Below, in pieces: positions 46,601 through 59,310 of a DNA stretch of 64,000 nucleotides. The translations under genes were made by a program, and so were the position numbers. Origin of the DNA: Centropus unirufus (Eukaryota; Chordata; Aves; Cuculiformes; Centropidae); NCBI GenBank assembly GCA_013397695.1, contig VYZI01000119.1, positions 7,767 through 71,766 on the forward strand, read 5' to 3'. Position 1 is the first letter of the stretch; each line of letters begins with the position of its first letter. The notes beneath the pieces are model-generated. The model had not been told where the DNA came from, made no database searches, and was given only the letters and a program-made list of their open reading frames with translations.

Positions 46601-49077
46601 ACTGGGGTGGGGGAAAGGCTTTGCAAAGTCTTTTTAACTATAGCTGTTTCCTTATACATAGAAGTCATGAATGTCCTTAGGGAAAAGAAGAGATTCCCAG
46701 ATTCCCCATCAGTGCTGCCCCGAAGTCCTATGGAGTACCGTGTTTTCTGGGATAATGGCTTTAAATGCTTGGCTGTGGATATATGGGCTACTAAGAGATG
46801 TTCAGAGCTCACTAGGAGCAATTCTTTTGTCACTGGGCTTATAAAAGCATATGAACAGCTATAGCGTGTCCATTCCCCTCACTATCCTGTCTCTCACAGC
46901 AGTTAATAGGAAATGCTGAGGGAAGGACACGTGCAGACCAAACACAGGGGGATGCATCCTCTCAATAGTCTCTGCATGTTTGAATGCACAGACTGGTGAC
47001 TCAGGCCCTTCCTCAGCTGAATGTAGTACCTCTATATTCAGTAGTCCCTGGCAGATTTGTCTGTAATTTATGCCATCAGCTTTTGTATCCATGTAAAAAT
47101 CACTACCCTTGTGCCCTGAGGCAAGGATTTCCACAGCGGAATTGTAGGCTATGGACAGGGCTATGTCTTTCGAGTCTTACACTAAGCATCCTGTGAGAAG
47201 AAATGCTTATCTTCTGAATCCCTGGTGAAGTCTTACCTCTCCCCATGCACCTGCGTAGCCCTAGAAACATTGCATTTTAAGGCATTTTACTAGTGGGGAG
47301 TCAAGGGATGAAATATTAGGGATTTACTGGTTTGAGGGTTTATTTTATGAATTTCAATGGTGTGCGTAACTGTTGGATTTATGCTTCCAGCTGTGTGGCT
47401 CAGTCTTGTGAAGCCATGTCTTTATACCTACCTGGTGCCAGACTAAAATTATTCTTTCAAGAGTTACCACATGATGATGTGATACATTATGATATTGCAG
47501 TACCGATGTTGTTGACGCCTGGGGCAAAACAAGATCAATCTGAGTTATCCCGTCATGAAAAACGGAATAATGATAAAAGATGCTGGTATCTCACATATTA
47601 TCTCAATAGAGTTTTGTCCTATCCCTGCTGGTAAAGCCTGCTGGTAAATGGATTGGTAGCTGGATTTTCCTGGAAATGCCCAAGAACATGCTGCAGCTGT
47701 CACTTGATTGTTTTCCAACTCTTTGTTTGAATGCAGACTCTGGAGGGAAAATCAATGATAAAACTCTTTAAAGATATTTCCAGTGGTGAAAAAGCTTTAT
47801 TTAATCTTAGAAGTGTTGCTATTTACAAATGTGTGTTATATATAATAATGACAGATCCCCAAACATATGTTTTATTTTGTCAGTAACAAAGAAAATTATT
47901 TCTGCAAAGATCTCAGAAAGCTGGATGGAACCCATCACACAATACAGGAAGATGTGATTTTTTTGCTCAAGGAACTCAATATGCCAGTAAAGATAAGAAC
48001 CTGTGAATAAAGTACTTAATAACTGGTAGTCTCTTGCATAACAGTGAATCTAGGAGACTTAAAAATGTGTGTGAGTGTGAGTTCTCTTCAACTGCTTGGA
48101 GAAACAGAGAATGACTTCACTTGTTTTTACCAGCAGGTGTCTAAGGAAGACATAAGTCTGAAGATTCCTAGATGTTTGGTATCTAGGTGTGCCTAGCAAA
48201 AAGAAACAAAGCTCCTTGCAACAATAAAGACACATCTCCTTTGATGTCGATTTGCAAACTGTTGAATTTTAAAAGAGTAAATGTGATCCCTACCTTGGGA
48301 TTTGGAAAGTAATGTTTAAAATCAAACTTAAAAATTCTCAGCTAAGTAAGTAGGCCAACACACCCCTTATGAACCCTCAGTTTCTTATTGGGGTTTGTTT
48401 TTTGTCTTACTCTATACTTCAGACAGCTGCAGGCTAATTCTTCTTCTTGACTATCATGGAAAAGTCTGCTCCAGTCTTTCATAACTTTCATATGTACTTT
48501 AAATATCCCACAAGCATTTTTCCTTCTATTTGCTGAGAGAGCATCAAGCCTGAAGGGCCAGATTTTTTTTAAGATAGATCTAAAGTATATCCGTACTTTT
48601 TTTTGTGACTGATGTCAGGGAGTAAACCCCAGCTTGACTCGGTGTCAACACACCTGCACTGCTCAATATCACTCTTGGGACAGCCTGGCCATATACACCT
48701 TGAATATCTTTGGACCAAATCTTAGCCTGATGCCTATGAAATAACGTTTTGTCCCTGCTCACTCAGAGCTCTTTTTAGTGTGCAACACACACCATACTTC
48801 CACACCTCACTGAGAGAATCAAAACAGTGATATCATGGTATGTACATGTGAGACTCTGCTTCCTGAGCACCAATTCTCATTTTGATTGTATTATGCACTG
48901 TGGAGAAGCTGTTTGTCTTATTGTCAAAATTTCTGTCCAGTAGAGAAGGGGAAATAATGCTGAATCGTTACTGCAGCCATTCAAATAGCAACCTAGTTGT
49001 GGTTTGCATTGTTTCAATTAAGATGAAAATGTATGAGGATAGCAGCTAAGCATAAGTGATGCTTCTATAAAGAGCAG
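43608..49077. other. SLC17A5-CD109 intergenic region, left part, nothing recognised
   Basis: No exon or RNA gene recognised. Open frames reach about 100 codons (47332-47634) but look random. A small tandem duplication occurs at 45883-45928 (see separate entry). Confidence 0.5.
45883..45928. repeat. Tandem duplication, 27 bp period
   Basis: ACAAGATAACAAGTTACAG occurs at 45883-45901 and 45910-45928, with a 27 bp period. A small local duplication of no evident function. Confidence 0.8.
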
Positions 49078-49140
49078 GCTGGGTTAGATGACCTCCTTAG
49101 CTCCTTTCCACCCGGAATTTTCCTGTGATCCCATGATACT
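49078..49140 (+). repeat. CR1 LINE 3' end scrap
   Basis: 'gctgggttagatgacctcct' followed by 'ctcctttccacccggaattt' and 'ctgtgatccca' matches the last about 60 bp of an older CR1. No more of the element is recognisable upstream. Confidence 0.65.
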
Positions 49141-49807
49141 GCAACCTGTCTCAGGAGTAAAAAATATCACATGCACTAGTTTTTTAAAATATATGTAATA
49201 TATGTTTTTTGCTCTTGTTTTTATTGGTGTTTTTTATTTATTTTATTTTTATTTTAATATCCAACATAAATTGCTGCTAAGGAACAAAATGAGAAGAAAA
49301 GGAGAAACTCTCAGAACTGCTATTAGTGGTCAGAAAAATCACAGGGTGAGTCTTTACCCTAAAAACACGGCTAGGAGGCCTTAGAAAGTTGTCCAATATA
49401 GGACACATTTCAGACATACGACAGCAATTTCCAAATGTTTGGTTGCTGCAGTAAGGTTTGGAAAGATGTAGCTCTTTGGTCCACACCCTCTTCATTTGAA
49501 TAAACTCCAGTGCCGCTTTGGGTGGTTGGCAAGGAAGCCAACAGCTGCTTTTTTTGAACAGTGTGAGTGAATATCCTATAGTGGCATTACTCAAGAGCTA
49601 AGTGTATTTAGACATTCACTTATTTGGTGATTTGAAACATGAAACCTTTACTCAGATCCTTCTTAATAACTGAGATCGGACTCCTAACCCTCCCTTTTTT
49701 CCTGTAGCCATCTGTGGAAATTGTTCATTCTCAGGAAGAGACAAGCAATGTTTACTTGTGCCTAAACTAAACACAAAATTTTGTGCAAGTTTTATGACTA
49801 GGTTGCA
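49141..49807. other. Intergenic, nothing recognised
   Basis: AT-rich sequence with a T-rich run near 49203-49258. No exon or RNA gene recognised. Confidence 0.5.
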
Positions 49808-49910
49808 GTTTTTAAGTTTTAGTTTTTAAAGTTTTAAGTTTAAGAGTTTTAAATTATACAGTTTTAAAGTTTTAAAGTTTTTAGTTTTTAGTTTTAGTCT
49901 TTAAAACTAA
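49808..49910. repeat. Low-complexity (AGTTTTA)n-like tandem repeat
   Basis: About 100 bp built of repeated agttttta/agttttaa words with irregular spacing. A degenerate minisatellite; no function inferred. Confidence 0.85.
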
Positions 49911-52900
49911 TTCTTAATAACTTCTGTCTATAGAAGCCATTTTATCTGCTACAGAAACTGGTTCTGTAAGAGAAAACTTGCGTAACACAAGGTTGACTCT
50001 CATATTATGTGATTGTCAGATGGATGTAATCTAAAATAACATGGAGGTTCTGAGAAGTTTTGCCTACAGAATTTTGCCTGCTTACCTCTACTTTAAGTAA
50101 CCATTGCTTCTTGAGTCCACAGTGGATTTGGTTGGAAAATGGAGGATTTCCTTCCCCTGCCCCCCCTTTTTATTTGTTAGATTAATAGAAGGATAAACTA
50201 AACTTAAACATGGTCACAATTTTAGCTTTTGACCAGTTCCCAAGCAGAAAGTTTGTTTTACATTTTTAGAAAGAAAAAAAAGCCGTCCTGCAAGAGATCA
50301 CATCCTACGAAAACTTTTCATCTTAACAACTACTTCTAATTTTGTCATCTTTTTTTTCTGGTGTTGACCTTTTCTGGACATGTCAAGATGGAGAAAACCT
50401 GGACTGAAATAGTATAGTCTCCAACATGGTTAGGTGCTTTTCTTTCCCTCTTGTCAATTCTATTTAATTTCTTTGGGAGCAGATCCTTGCTCTGTCCTTT
50501 CTCAACTACGCTCATCTCTCCATGTATGATTTTTGTCTCTCGGCTCAAGAGCACCCTCATGGATTTTCTGATTTTGTGCTGCCTACCTCACCTAGCCTGA
50601 TCTTCTGTATGTCATGGAGTAGAGGATTTCAGCCAGTTGCCCCTCTGTTCAACCTAATGACTTGGTTTAGACTTTTGAAAAGGCGTTCAGGTTTGGTGGG
50701 AAGATGAAAGAAGCAGCAGCCCCTGTGTTCCATGGTAGTGTGTTCAGGAAGGTCATCTCTGTTGATAGTATATGTGTAATTTCCCATTGCATTTGATTGA
50801 CTCTAATGTCTAACCATTAGAATTAGACTTTTCTCCCCTAAATCAGCCCCTGTTATTTTCTTCCTTTGAAAGCATCATGGAGTCCCCTCTCAGTCTTCTC
50901 TCTCTGATGATTTAAAGCATACTTCCCTTTAGTCTATTGGTTTAGGGCATGGCCTCTCTATCTTGACTCACTTTTGTATAAAATGTAGGAAAATGAGGTT
51001 TGTCTACATTAGGAATTGCTCTCAGGTCAGTTTGATTTTGAGAGGAAGCTGTGTCTACCTACAGGGATATATTGGTCTATAAAACAGACTGCTGTACTAA
51101 CATCCTCCTTCTTATGGGCAGATGAACGTCAAAAATAGCTATTAGAGAAACACACATCCATTATAAAATGTGCCACTTTTTATGTACTTAATTAAAAGTG
51201 AAGTTACAAGTATGAACGCATGCCCTCCAGAATGCTGTGATATACTACTCTACGACTTTATAGAAACACTGTTGTTAGAAATTCCTTTTTAAAAGATGTT
51301 ATTTTAATTTTTAGTGTTATTATAGGCTATAGTTTAAGATAGTTGATGAATCCTCAGGGAATTCTTCCCTTTTTAAAATGAAATAGTGTTAATGCACACT
51401 AAACTGTTTAAAAAAATAATGTTTTTCTTGGCTGTTTCAGCATTATTTGCAAGGAAGAGGGGTTGCATTGACTTTATGTAAACATTTAGAGAGAAAAGGC
51501 AGTAAGGCCAGCTGAGATAAAATGATTGATGAAGCTTGGTAAATGGAATGTCATCACATACAATTGTAAAAAACACCACCCTAGGAAAATAGATTTTTGA
51601 GGAAAACCTGTCATCATTTGTAAAAGTTTTTAATTTCTCTCATAAAACCACCATGTTTGTGCAAGTTTTAACATGCCTCTACTGTAAAGTTGAATATTTT
51701 ACGGAGAAAAATGCTAAAATAAAATCAAATTAATGCACAACTAATTCACAATAACAAACAGTATTACATGAACCTGCTTCCTCAATGTTCTGCTCACATA
51801 TATCAGATCAGACACAGTACCTCATTCAAAGTTAAGAGGCCAATGCAGCAAATGTAAGAAGTCTCAGTTTATTGTATTAAAATTACAGAGATTTTAGTTA
51901 GGTGGAGGATACAGTTTTAAGTCCTGACCTCACTGAAGGCAATGATTTCAGTGCCATTGATTTCTGTAAAGCCAAGAGTCTACTTTGAGAATACCTGCCG
52001 AGAAAGTCTAAAAATTCAGCTACACATCATGGTTCTGTGAGATCTTTCAAGTGCCAAGAACAGTTGTTGTGGCAAAAATTGGGGGCAAAGTCCTAATTTT
52101 CATTCCATTACAGTCCTGCACTGCTCAGTCAGTTCAACAGGGCTGTATGGCCAGGGAACCTGGTAACTGAGGATTATTTTTGCTGTAGGGAAACTCCTAG
52201 ATGTACTTGTGATTTATTCCTCACAATTTTCACATTTCCCATAGTGTCATTTTGTCATTCTTTCTTTAATTCCCATTCTTTCTGGATCTCATTCCTACAA
52301 GTTAATCTCTCAAAACTTCATGAAGTCTTGACCATGATAACCTTCCACATTTGATGTGTTTCCTAAAAGATGGTGCTTTATTTTATTGGTATATTTCAAA
52401 GCACACATTTAATATAATGCAATAAGACAATATTTATAGATTTGATCACATTAATTTTTATAGGTATTCTTAAATTGCATACAAGTTTTGTAATAATAAA
52501 AATAGAAATCTTATGAAAATATAAGCATATAATTCCAAGATAACAAGCTCTTTCTATGCTATATCAACAAAGAAGCAGCTTTTCTCCCGTTTGAACATTT
52601 ATTTCTTGTTCTTATGCCAGCCTTTGAACATGTAGAAACAAAATCTTATACCTTCAAACAGACCCCATTCCAAACCTTTAGGTTTGATTCATTGATTGCT
52701 CAATGAGTGAGCTTAAGCTATAGTTGTCTTGCATGTTCTAGAGGTGACAAGATGTATTTCAACTACTTGTCCTGACTCACTGTTTAAACATTTAAAAGAC
52801 ATTTGTACTTTTAGGATGAGAATTGTTTGATCCATTCAGAAAGACACTTTTGAACGTGTGCTCATTCCAATGTCAGTATCTTAATGAATCATACAAATCT

Positions 52901-55638
52901 GGTCTGAGAAATATCAATTTCATTCCATTATCTGTCCAGTGAACGTAAATTGTTGTAGACAGTTGCAGAATCTACACTTGACCCAGTGGATCCTACTCAC
53001 TATGGTTGAAGTAACATGGAAGTGAATTTGCAAATTTCATTATTTATCAAGAGAGATGTGTTCAGGTACTAGGAAAAAAAAATCTTAATTGTGTAGTTTC
53101 ATAAAACTCCACCCTGATAGCTCAAGGCAAGTTTCAATGTGTGGCACGCCCTTCATGAGGATAATATAAAACGTTTTGACACATTCCATCATCAGAACTA
53201 GCATCAGAAGTGTAATTACTGAGCACTCCTGGGACAGCATTGTATCCTATGCTTCTATCAGTACTTTCCAGTGAACACAAATTCTTCAGGTTTACATCCA
53301 AGCAGAGAACGTGCCTTCCTAACACCACAGAATGATCTCCCTCGCACCTATTTGTAGTATTCACTATAATTCTTGCCCACTCTACTATGACTGTGGTAAA
53401 CCAGACTTTGCTTCCTTCCTAGTTCCACATGCTGCTGAATCGCACTTTTGGCTAGGACCTCATCCAAAGCTAACTGAGATTAATTAAAAGATTTATCCAC
53501 CCCCTAAATGAGCTTTTTTGCAGGCCTTGAGCTCAGTGATGCATAAGGCAACTGGCTAAACTTTTGAAAAGATAGAATACTGTGCTGAATCTCTTAGTTC
53601 AAATTTCCACATAACATAGCACTTCAGATTTCCCCGAATTTGCCTCATTTCATGGAAACATGTTTTGTTTGCACCACAATCCAGTCGAACGCCTGTTGAA
53701 TCCAGCTGAATGTCCGCCCAGCCAAGTTCACTGTCTGATGCTAAAAGCAGGACAAGGCACTGACCATTCAAGTCCTTATATTGTAATATTTGTTGACATT
53801 TTTACCCACTACTGTATTGCTTTGGTTTTTTACATTTACCAAAAAGTACTACTTTCTGCATGAGATAATAGGGGAAAGTAGACCTCGTTGTGCATATATT
53901 TATTTCCAGCCAGTCTTCATAGAATTAGTCGTGCTTGCTAGGTGTTGTGATCCTTTTTATTTATCAAGGAGAAGTCGCTCTCTAGACTCATTAAGGAGCC
54001 ATTCTGTATTTCTGTATTTACTTAAACACATTTTTATTTAGCACATAATTTGGCTGCAACTCAAAGGTGTGATTTCAGCTGAAATATGCATATACTCGGG
54101 CCAGACTTAACCTAAGTTTTATAGGAACAGACAGGAGTATTGCCTTTACCTGCCTGTGGCCATAGCCAGTGCTGTAGATGACTTGCAGCCTTTAGAGACT
54201 CTGTTTATAAGAGACCATGAAGGATTAGTGAAATTAAGTTCAAGAGGGGCAGTGAAGGTGGCAAAAATGGAATTTTCATTATAGTGATGTATCACGCGTG
54301 GGTTTAAATCCTGTGTCATGTAATGCTTGCTTAACTCCAAAATGTGAAAAATTTTCAGCTAGCTTCCCTGCCTGGCATGGCAAACAAGATGACAACCTCC
54401 TTTACTTCCCAGATTGTGTCTCCAGAGTGTCCACTTCACTGGCTTGGAGGAGTTGAACGTTATTAAGTCCTTTCATGCTAGGTTGTACTCTTTCAAAATT
54501 ATTCCTAATAGGCAGAAGTCAGGTCCAAACCAAATTTCCTTCATGTGGTGATATCAGTAAGTTGCTGCTTCCAGTTTTTTACACATATCAGTCTCTCGGG
54601 TGTTTGTCAGAACGAGGTGTTTAAGACCTACATAGTCCTGAGATAGTGCCAAATGTTCATTTATTTGGTCTTGAAAATGATGTGTAGTCTGGGGAAGGTC
54701 TTTTCTATAGCTAAACACAGATCTCCTAGTTGTTTAATTAGACTAATGTTTCAACTGTCTGTTCTGGATGGACAGCTATTTTTTAGCTGAGGATATTTTG
54801 TGCCTGAGAACAGAAGCCAGTGGGTATGCAAAAGCTTTTCAAATCTAGGCACCTTGAAGTTTAAGTTTGATCAATTTAGCAAAAACTGAAGTGCTGCCTG
54901 TTTTTGTTCGAGTTACCAGCCTGACCTAGATAAAACTAAACAGTGACATGTAACTGCATAATAAAACCCTAGTGTAGAGAACCGTAAATGGAAATGAGCA
55001 GATTAACAGAGTGCAGAGGAATGTAACAGTCCTGCAATTGGTAAGGTGGCGTGACAAATTATGCTTACCTGAAACACAAGTCAAGTCCAACAGAAAAAAT
55101 AGTTTAAGACTTCGTGAGCAAGAATAGGACACCAGTTTAGCTTAATTCTCTATAATAAAGCTTATTTTCCAGTCACTCCTGACTCATTTTTATTTTCTGT
55201 GTGTGGAGGAATGTGCAGAGGAGGCTTGAGATATTATACATGGTGTAGTTATAGCGTACACTGGCTATTGGGCTGAAGTTGGTTCAAAATCTCCTTAGTT
55301 CACCTCGTATCTACTCATGCTCCATAATTTCTGGTCTACATGCTGTCCTAATAGCCACTTGTGGAGCTGTATTGCAAATGGGGGCCTGAAATGAGCTATG
55401 TTAGACATAAACTTCTCTCCAGAAAGAGCTGTATGGCACAGACTGCAGATCAGAGATGGGAAGGCTGCTGAGTGCAGAGCCGGGAGGTGCTGAATGAGGA
55501 ATGGGAGATGAAGCTCCTGGAGCTGGCTTTTACAGGGGAGCCCATCACATAATATAAATATTCCCTGTTCAGGTACAGTATTCAGCCTTGTCTGGGCACC
55601 AGAGAAAGACATTTAGGAGTTGGAAGTGACCTTTTGGG
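49911..55638. other. SLC17A5-CD109 intergenic region, right part, nothing recognised
   Basis: Nothing recognisable as a gene or young repeat. Open frames are at most about 83 codons. Confidence 0.5.
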
Positions 55639-56330
55639 TGTTGTACTTTGAAGGAAATTAGAGTTGCTGTAATTAACTTAATTTCTCTGAAAACTAACTG
55701 CATGTTTTTGAGACAGTGTTTTTCTCTAAAAGTGATAACACAGGGCATTGGTATGCAAAAAAGCCAGTACTTAACCAAGGCCATCCCCAAGGTGGCAGAA
55801 AAGGAGCCATACCTGCCAGAAAGGGTTAATAGGGCAGGTGAACCTAAACTGACCAGCAGGGTAGTCCATCCCATGTACATAATACTCAGTGCAAATTGAG
55901 AGATCAGGAGGGTTTCGCTCTCTTCTGCGATGGCTGACACCCAGTGAGGACCTCGTCTGTCTGTTTGCTCCTGACCCCAGATCTGTGTGTTCCTGAATTC
56001 AGTTTCTGAGTCCAGATCCTTCCTAGCCATGGAACCCATTCCCTCATGTCTTCTCTGCAGCATTTGTGGTGACGTGGAGTCATTGAGGGGTGGGGTGGGG
56101 GCGTAATCTCATATATTTGTTTATATTTTATTACTTTCTAATTATTTTCATTGTTATCATTATTATTATTTCATTAAAGCTGTAGTTCTAGTTTCCAACC
56201 CCTAAGTCTTTTTTATCTCATTTCCCTCTTCCTCTTTTCCCTGCAGGGTGTGTCAGGAGGAAGGGATTTTGGAGGCTCAACTGCATGGTTTTAGCTGCTG
56301 AGTTTGGCCGGGTGGGGCTAAACCATGACA
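55639..56330 (+). mobile_element. Solo LTR, avian ERVL-like
   Basis: Starts TGTTGTACTTTGAAGG and ends GGCTAAACCATGACA, giving TG...CA ends. Internal text such as 'acctaaactgaccagcaggg', 'catcccatgtac', 'ttcattaaagctg' and 'tttccaacccctaagtc' follows, in order, a common avian ERVL-like LTR as I remember it. ATTAAA at 56173-56178 is the probable LTR poly(A) signal. Flanks TTGGG (55634-55638) and TTAGG (56331-56335) could be a 5 bp target duplication with one mismatch. No gag, pol or env sequence adjoins it, so it is a solo LTR. The divergence suggests an old insertion. Confidence 0.75.
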
Positions 56331-56335
56331 TTAGG

Positions 56336-58440
56336 AAAGTCACGAATAACGTGACAATGAAAATTAGGAGCTGCAGAGCACTTTTGAAAATCAAGCCTGT
56401 GTTTAGATGCTGGTAGGAGGTGTCGCACAATTATGTCTGAGGTGAGCTATGGCGTGTTTAAGTTTTCTGCTAACTGGGAAATTACTGAATCCTCATGTAG
56501 CACATTTGATTACTAAACGGGATATTTAACCATGAAGATCCTTTACGTGTATCTACAGCATCGTACATCCTGTTCGGAAATGAAGTGAAAAAATGGGGCT
56601 TTAAGTGTCTTCTAACGAAACGGAGGGAATCAGAGTGCGATATAACTTCAGCAGAGGAAACTCCATGCTGGATCATGGAGGGGGTATGTTCAGAGGGCTG
56701 GGGCCTTCAGAGATCTTCAAGTGGTAGGATGGTCCTCCATTAATTTGATCTGCCTATGAGTACATGGACATACTTGTAAGAAATGGAGCTTGTATGTTGT
56801 TATGGAATGGCATCTAGTGCATTTCTGTTTATCCATTTCTTTGCTGTGATAAATCTATTCAGGACAGATTAAACTGCAATATTAATAAACCCTTTTACTT
56901 CCTGCTGTAGGATTCCTTTATTGGAATTTTTGTCAAGGGAGAGATCAAAAACATATACAGAAGTATCTTTAAGTAATAAGCTTTTAGTTTAAAAGAGGGA
57001 AAATACAAGTCCACAATACAGTTGCATGACTGGGCAAAATCTGTAACGTTTGCAAGCACTTTTACTAATGGGGTTTTGGGCTATCTCCATGCTAATCTAT
57101 TAAAAACTGCCAGCAAGTGTTCTTGGGACTGGTATTTGATTGAATTTACCCTAAAGTAGACATTGGCATGATTTTGCCCTGGCTGGTAAGTGCTGTCTCG
57201 AACAATTCATGGTGGTTTGGGGGTCTGAATGGACCATACCCAATAGGAAGTTCAGATGTGGGTGCCTTGTTTTGAAGACTGAGAGAACTGATCAATCTTG
57301 CCAGGTATGGTGGAATTCCAGTCGGGCTCAGTGGCAGAGACTGGAGAAGGATGTTCTATGAATGGGTTTACAATCTAAGGCAGAAGTGCTTGGGATACAG
57401 CACAACTTGCTAGCACTTTTCCCACCATCTCCAAGAAAAGGTGTGGCAGTGACTGTCTTCCCTGCCTGTTTATCACAAGCAATGAGTTAAGGACTTAGAA
57501 ATAACTACAGAAAACATCTGCCAAACTTTGCCTCATCATGCAACTTTTGCAGGTGAGGAGCTGCCATGACAGACCTTCCAGGCATCAGCTGTGGTTGCTG
57601 TTTCCCTGGTTTACAGAGGCACCGCCCTCTCTCCTGTCCCTACAAAAACTGGTGTTCCAAAATGTATCAGCAGATGTATGCAACTCATCAAAACAAATAT
57701 AAAAGGTGTGAAAAGAGTGCATGACTGCCTGGGATATTGTCAGAGCACAGTGTTTATGTACATTTATTGTTCATATCTGATTTTCCCAAGAACAAAACAT
57801 GAGGCTTCAATTCAGGGCTGTAACTGACTGTATTTTGGCTGTGTAACACAAAATAGAGGATGCCAGCCCAGCACTTCTGACTTCAAGAACTGGGTGGAAT
57901 TTCTAAACGTATTAAACTTGTGCAGGGATGGAAGAATTCAAAAGAAATAAAACATCATTAGGTGTGTCTAGTCTGCAGCTACAATGAATATGCTGAAGGA
58001 GCAGAGCCTCACCCAAGCTGCTTCAGGGCACTTTTTGGACTCTTAAAAGTGGGTTAAGATGCATATGCAGACATGACCTTATTTTGCAGATATTGGGCAC
58101 AGAGGACAGTCCAGCCAGAGCTACACTACTGACTGGTTCACATATAAGTAGCCACAAGGCTCCATCAATTTCTGCCAGCATTGTTGTCCCTATTCAGACC
58201 CAGAATTATTCCCAGCTTGCCTCTGAGCCTGGTCCCCTTGCCACCACACCTCACTGGGCTCTCCAAGTCTCTGCAGTGCAAACCTTAATGAGAAATGGGC
58301 AGAAAACATTACTCTCAGTGTTTATTTTGTAGGCTATTGTGTTTGTCTAAGAGTCCCACCTGCTCCCCAGCTGCGTCTGCCTGGAGATGAGGGGTGTGAA
58401 GGCTGCGGGGAGCAGAAATGCACTCCTGGATATATGTGTC
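56336..58440. other. Intergenic, 5' of CD109, nothing recognised
   Basis: No exon or recognisable repeat. The first CR1 bounding the CD109 promoter begins right after it. Confidence 0.5.
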
Positions 58441-58930
58441 TATCATAGGATGGATTGGATTGGAAGGACCTTAAAGATCATCTGGGTCCAACTCCGCTGC
58501 CATAGGAAGGAACAACTCCCACCAGCCCAGGCTGCTCAAGGCTCCATCCAACCTGGCCCTGAACACTTCCAGGGAGGGGGCAGCCACCGCTTCCCTGGAC
58601 AACCTGGGCCAGTCCCTCACCACCCTCAGTGTGAAGAATTTCTTCCTAATGTCTAAGCCAAATCTTCCCGTTTCCAACATAAAGCCATTTCCCCTTGTCC
58701 TATCACTCCATGCCCTGGCAATAAGTTCCTCCACAGCTTTCCTGGATTCCCCTGCAGTACTGGGAGGTTGCTGTAAGTTCTCCCTGGAGCCTTTTCTTCC
58801 CCAGGCTGAGCAGCCCCAGCTCTCCCGGCTGCTCCAGCCCTCGGACCATCTCCGTAGCCTCCTCTGGACCCGTTCCACATCCCTTATGCTGCGGATTCCA
58901 GAGCTGGCCACGGTGCTCCAGGTGGGGTCC
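58441..58930 (-). repeat. CR1 LINE, 5'-truncated, directly upstream of CD109 promoter
   Basis: Minus-strand CR1 3' region: 'ggaccttaaagatcatctgg', 'gaagaatttcttcctaatgt', 'ccaggctgagcagccccagc', 'gagctggccacggtgctcca'. Its truncated 5' end lies only about 180 bp from the CD109 start codon. The 210-codon open frame read through it on the minus strand is repeat plus GC-rich promoter sequence and is not a gene. Confidence 0.95.
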
Positions 58931-59310
58931 CTCAGGGGCAGGATCCCCTCGCTATTCCACACGCGGACGTCCCGCCGCCCGCCGTGCCCCCGCCTCGCCC
59001 CGGGAACGCCCCGCGGGTGCCCGTGCCCGCCTCCCCCTTCCCTCCCCGCCCGGCTCCAGCTCCAGCCCCGCGCGCCCCGCCGGAGCCAGCGGGCAGCGCC
59101 CACCGGGAGCCATGGAGCGCTCCCGCATCCTCCTCCTCCTCCTCCTGTGCAGCTCCGCGGCGGCCGGGTACGTGGGGCCGGGGCCGGGGGGCGCTTCCCG
59201 GGGCTCTCCCGCCTGGCAGCCGGTCGGGATAGCGGGCTGGGGAGCGCCGCTTTCCCTCCGTGCCGCGGTCCGGGGAGCGAGCATCACCTCCAGGGTCCGC
59301 AGCGGAGCGC
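58931..59310 (+). promoter_or_regulatory. CD109: CpG island / promoter and 5' UTR of CD109
   Basis: Very GC-rich, CpG-dense sequence with several GC boxes (ccccgcccgg, cccgccgccc) and no TATA box, surrounding exon 1. The start codon has a good context (gggagccATGg). The transcription start is not determined. The island is sandwiched between CR1 copies on both sides. Confidence 0.75.
59112..59167 (+). CDS. CD109: CD109 exon 1 coding part (signal peptide)
   Basis: 18 codons plus two bases, then donor GTACGT. The coding part is almost entirely the hydrophobic signal peptide. A read-through frame to 59531 exists but runs into intron and CR1 sequence. Confidence 0.9.

Noticed and set aside
58471..59103. 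210-codon minus-strand open frame upstream of CD109
   Set aside because: The C-terminal half is CR1 and the N-terminal half is arginine/glycine-rich CpG island read in a chance frame.
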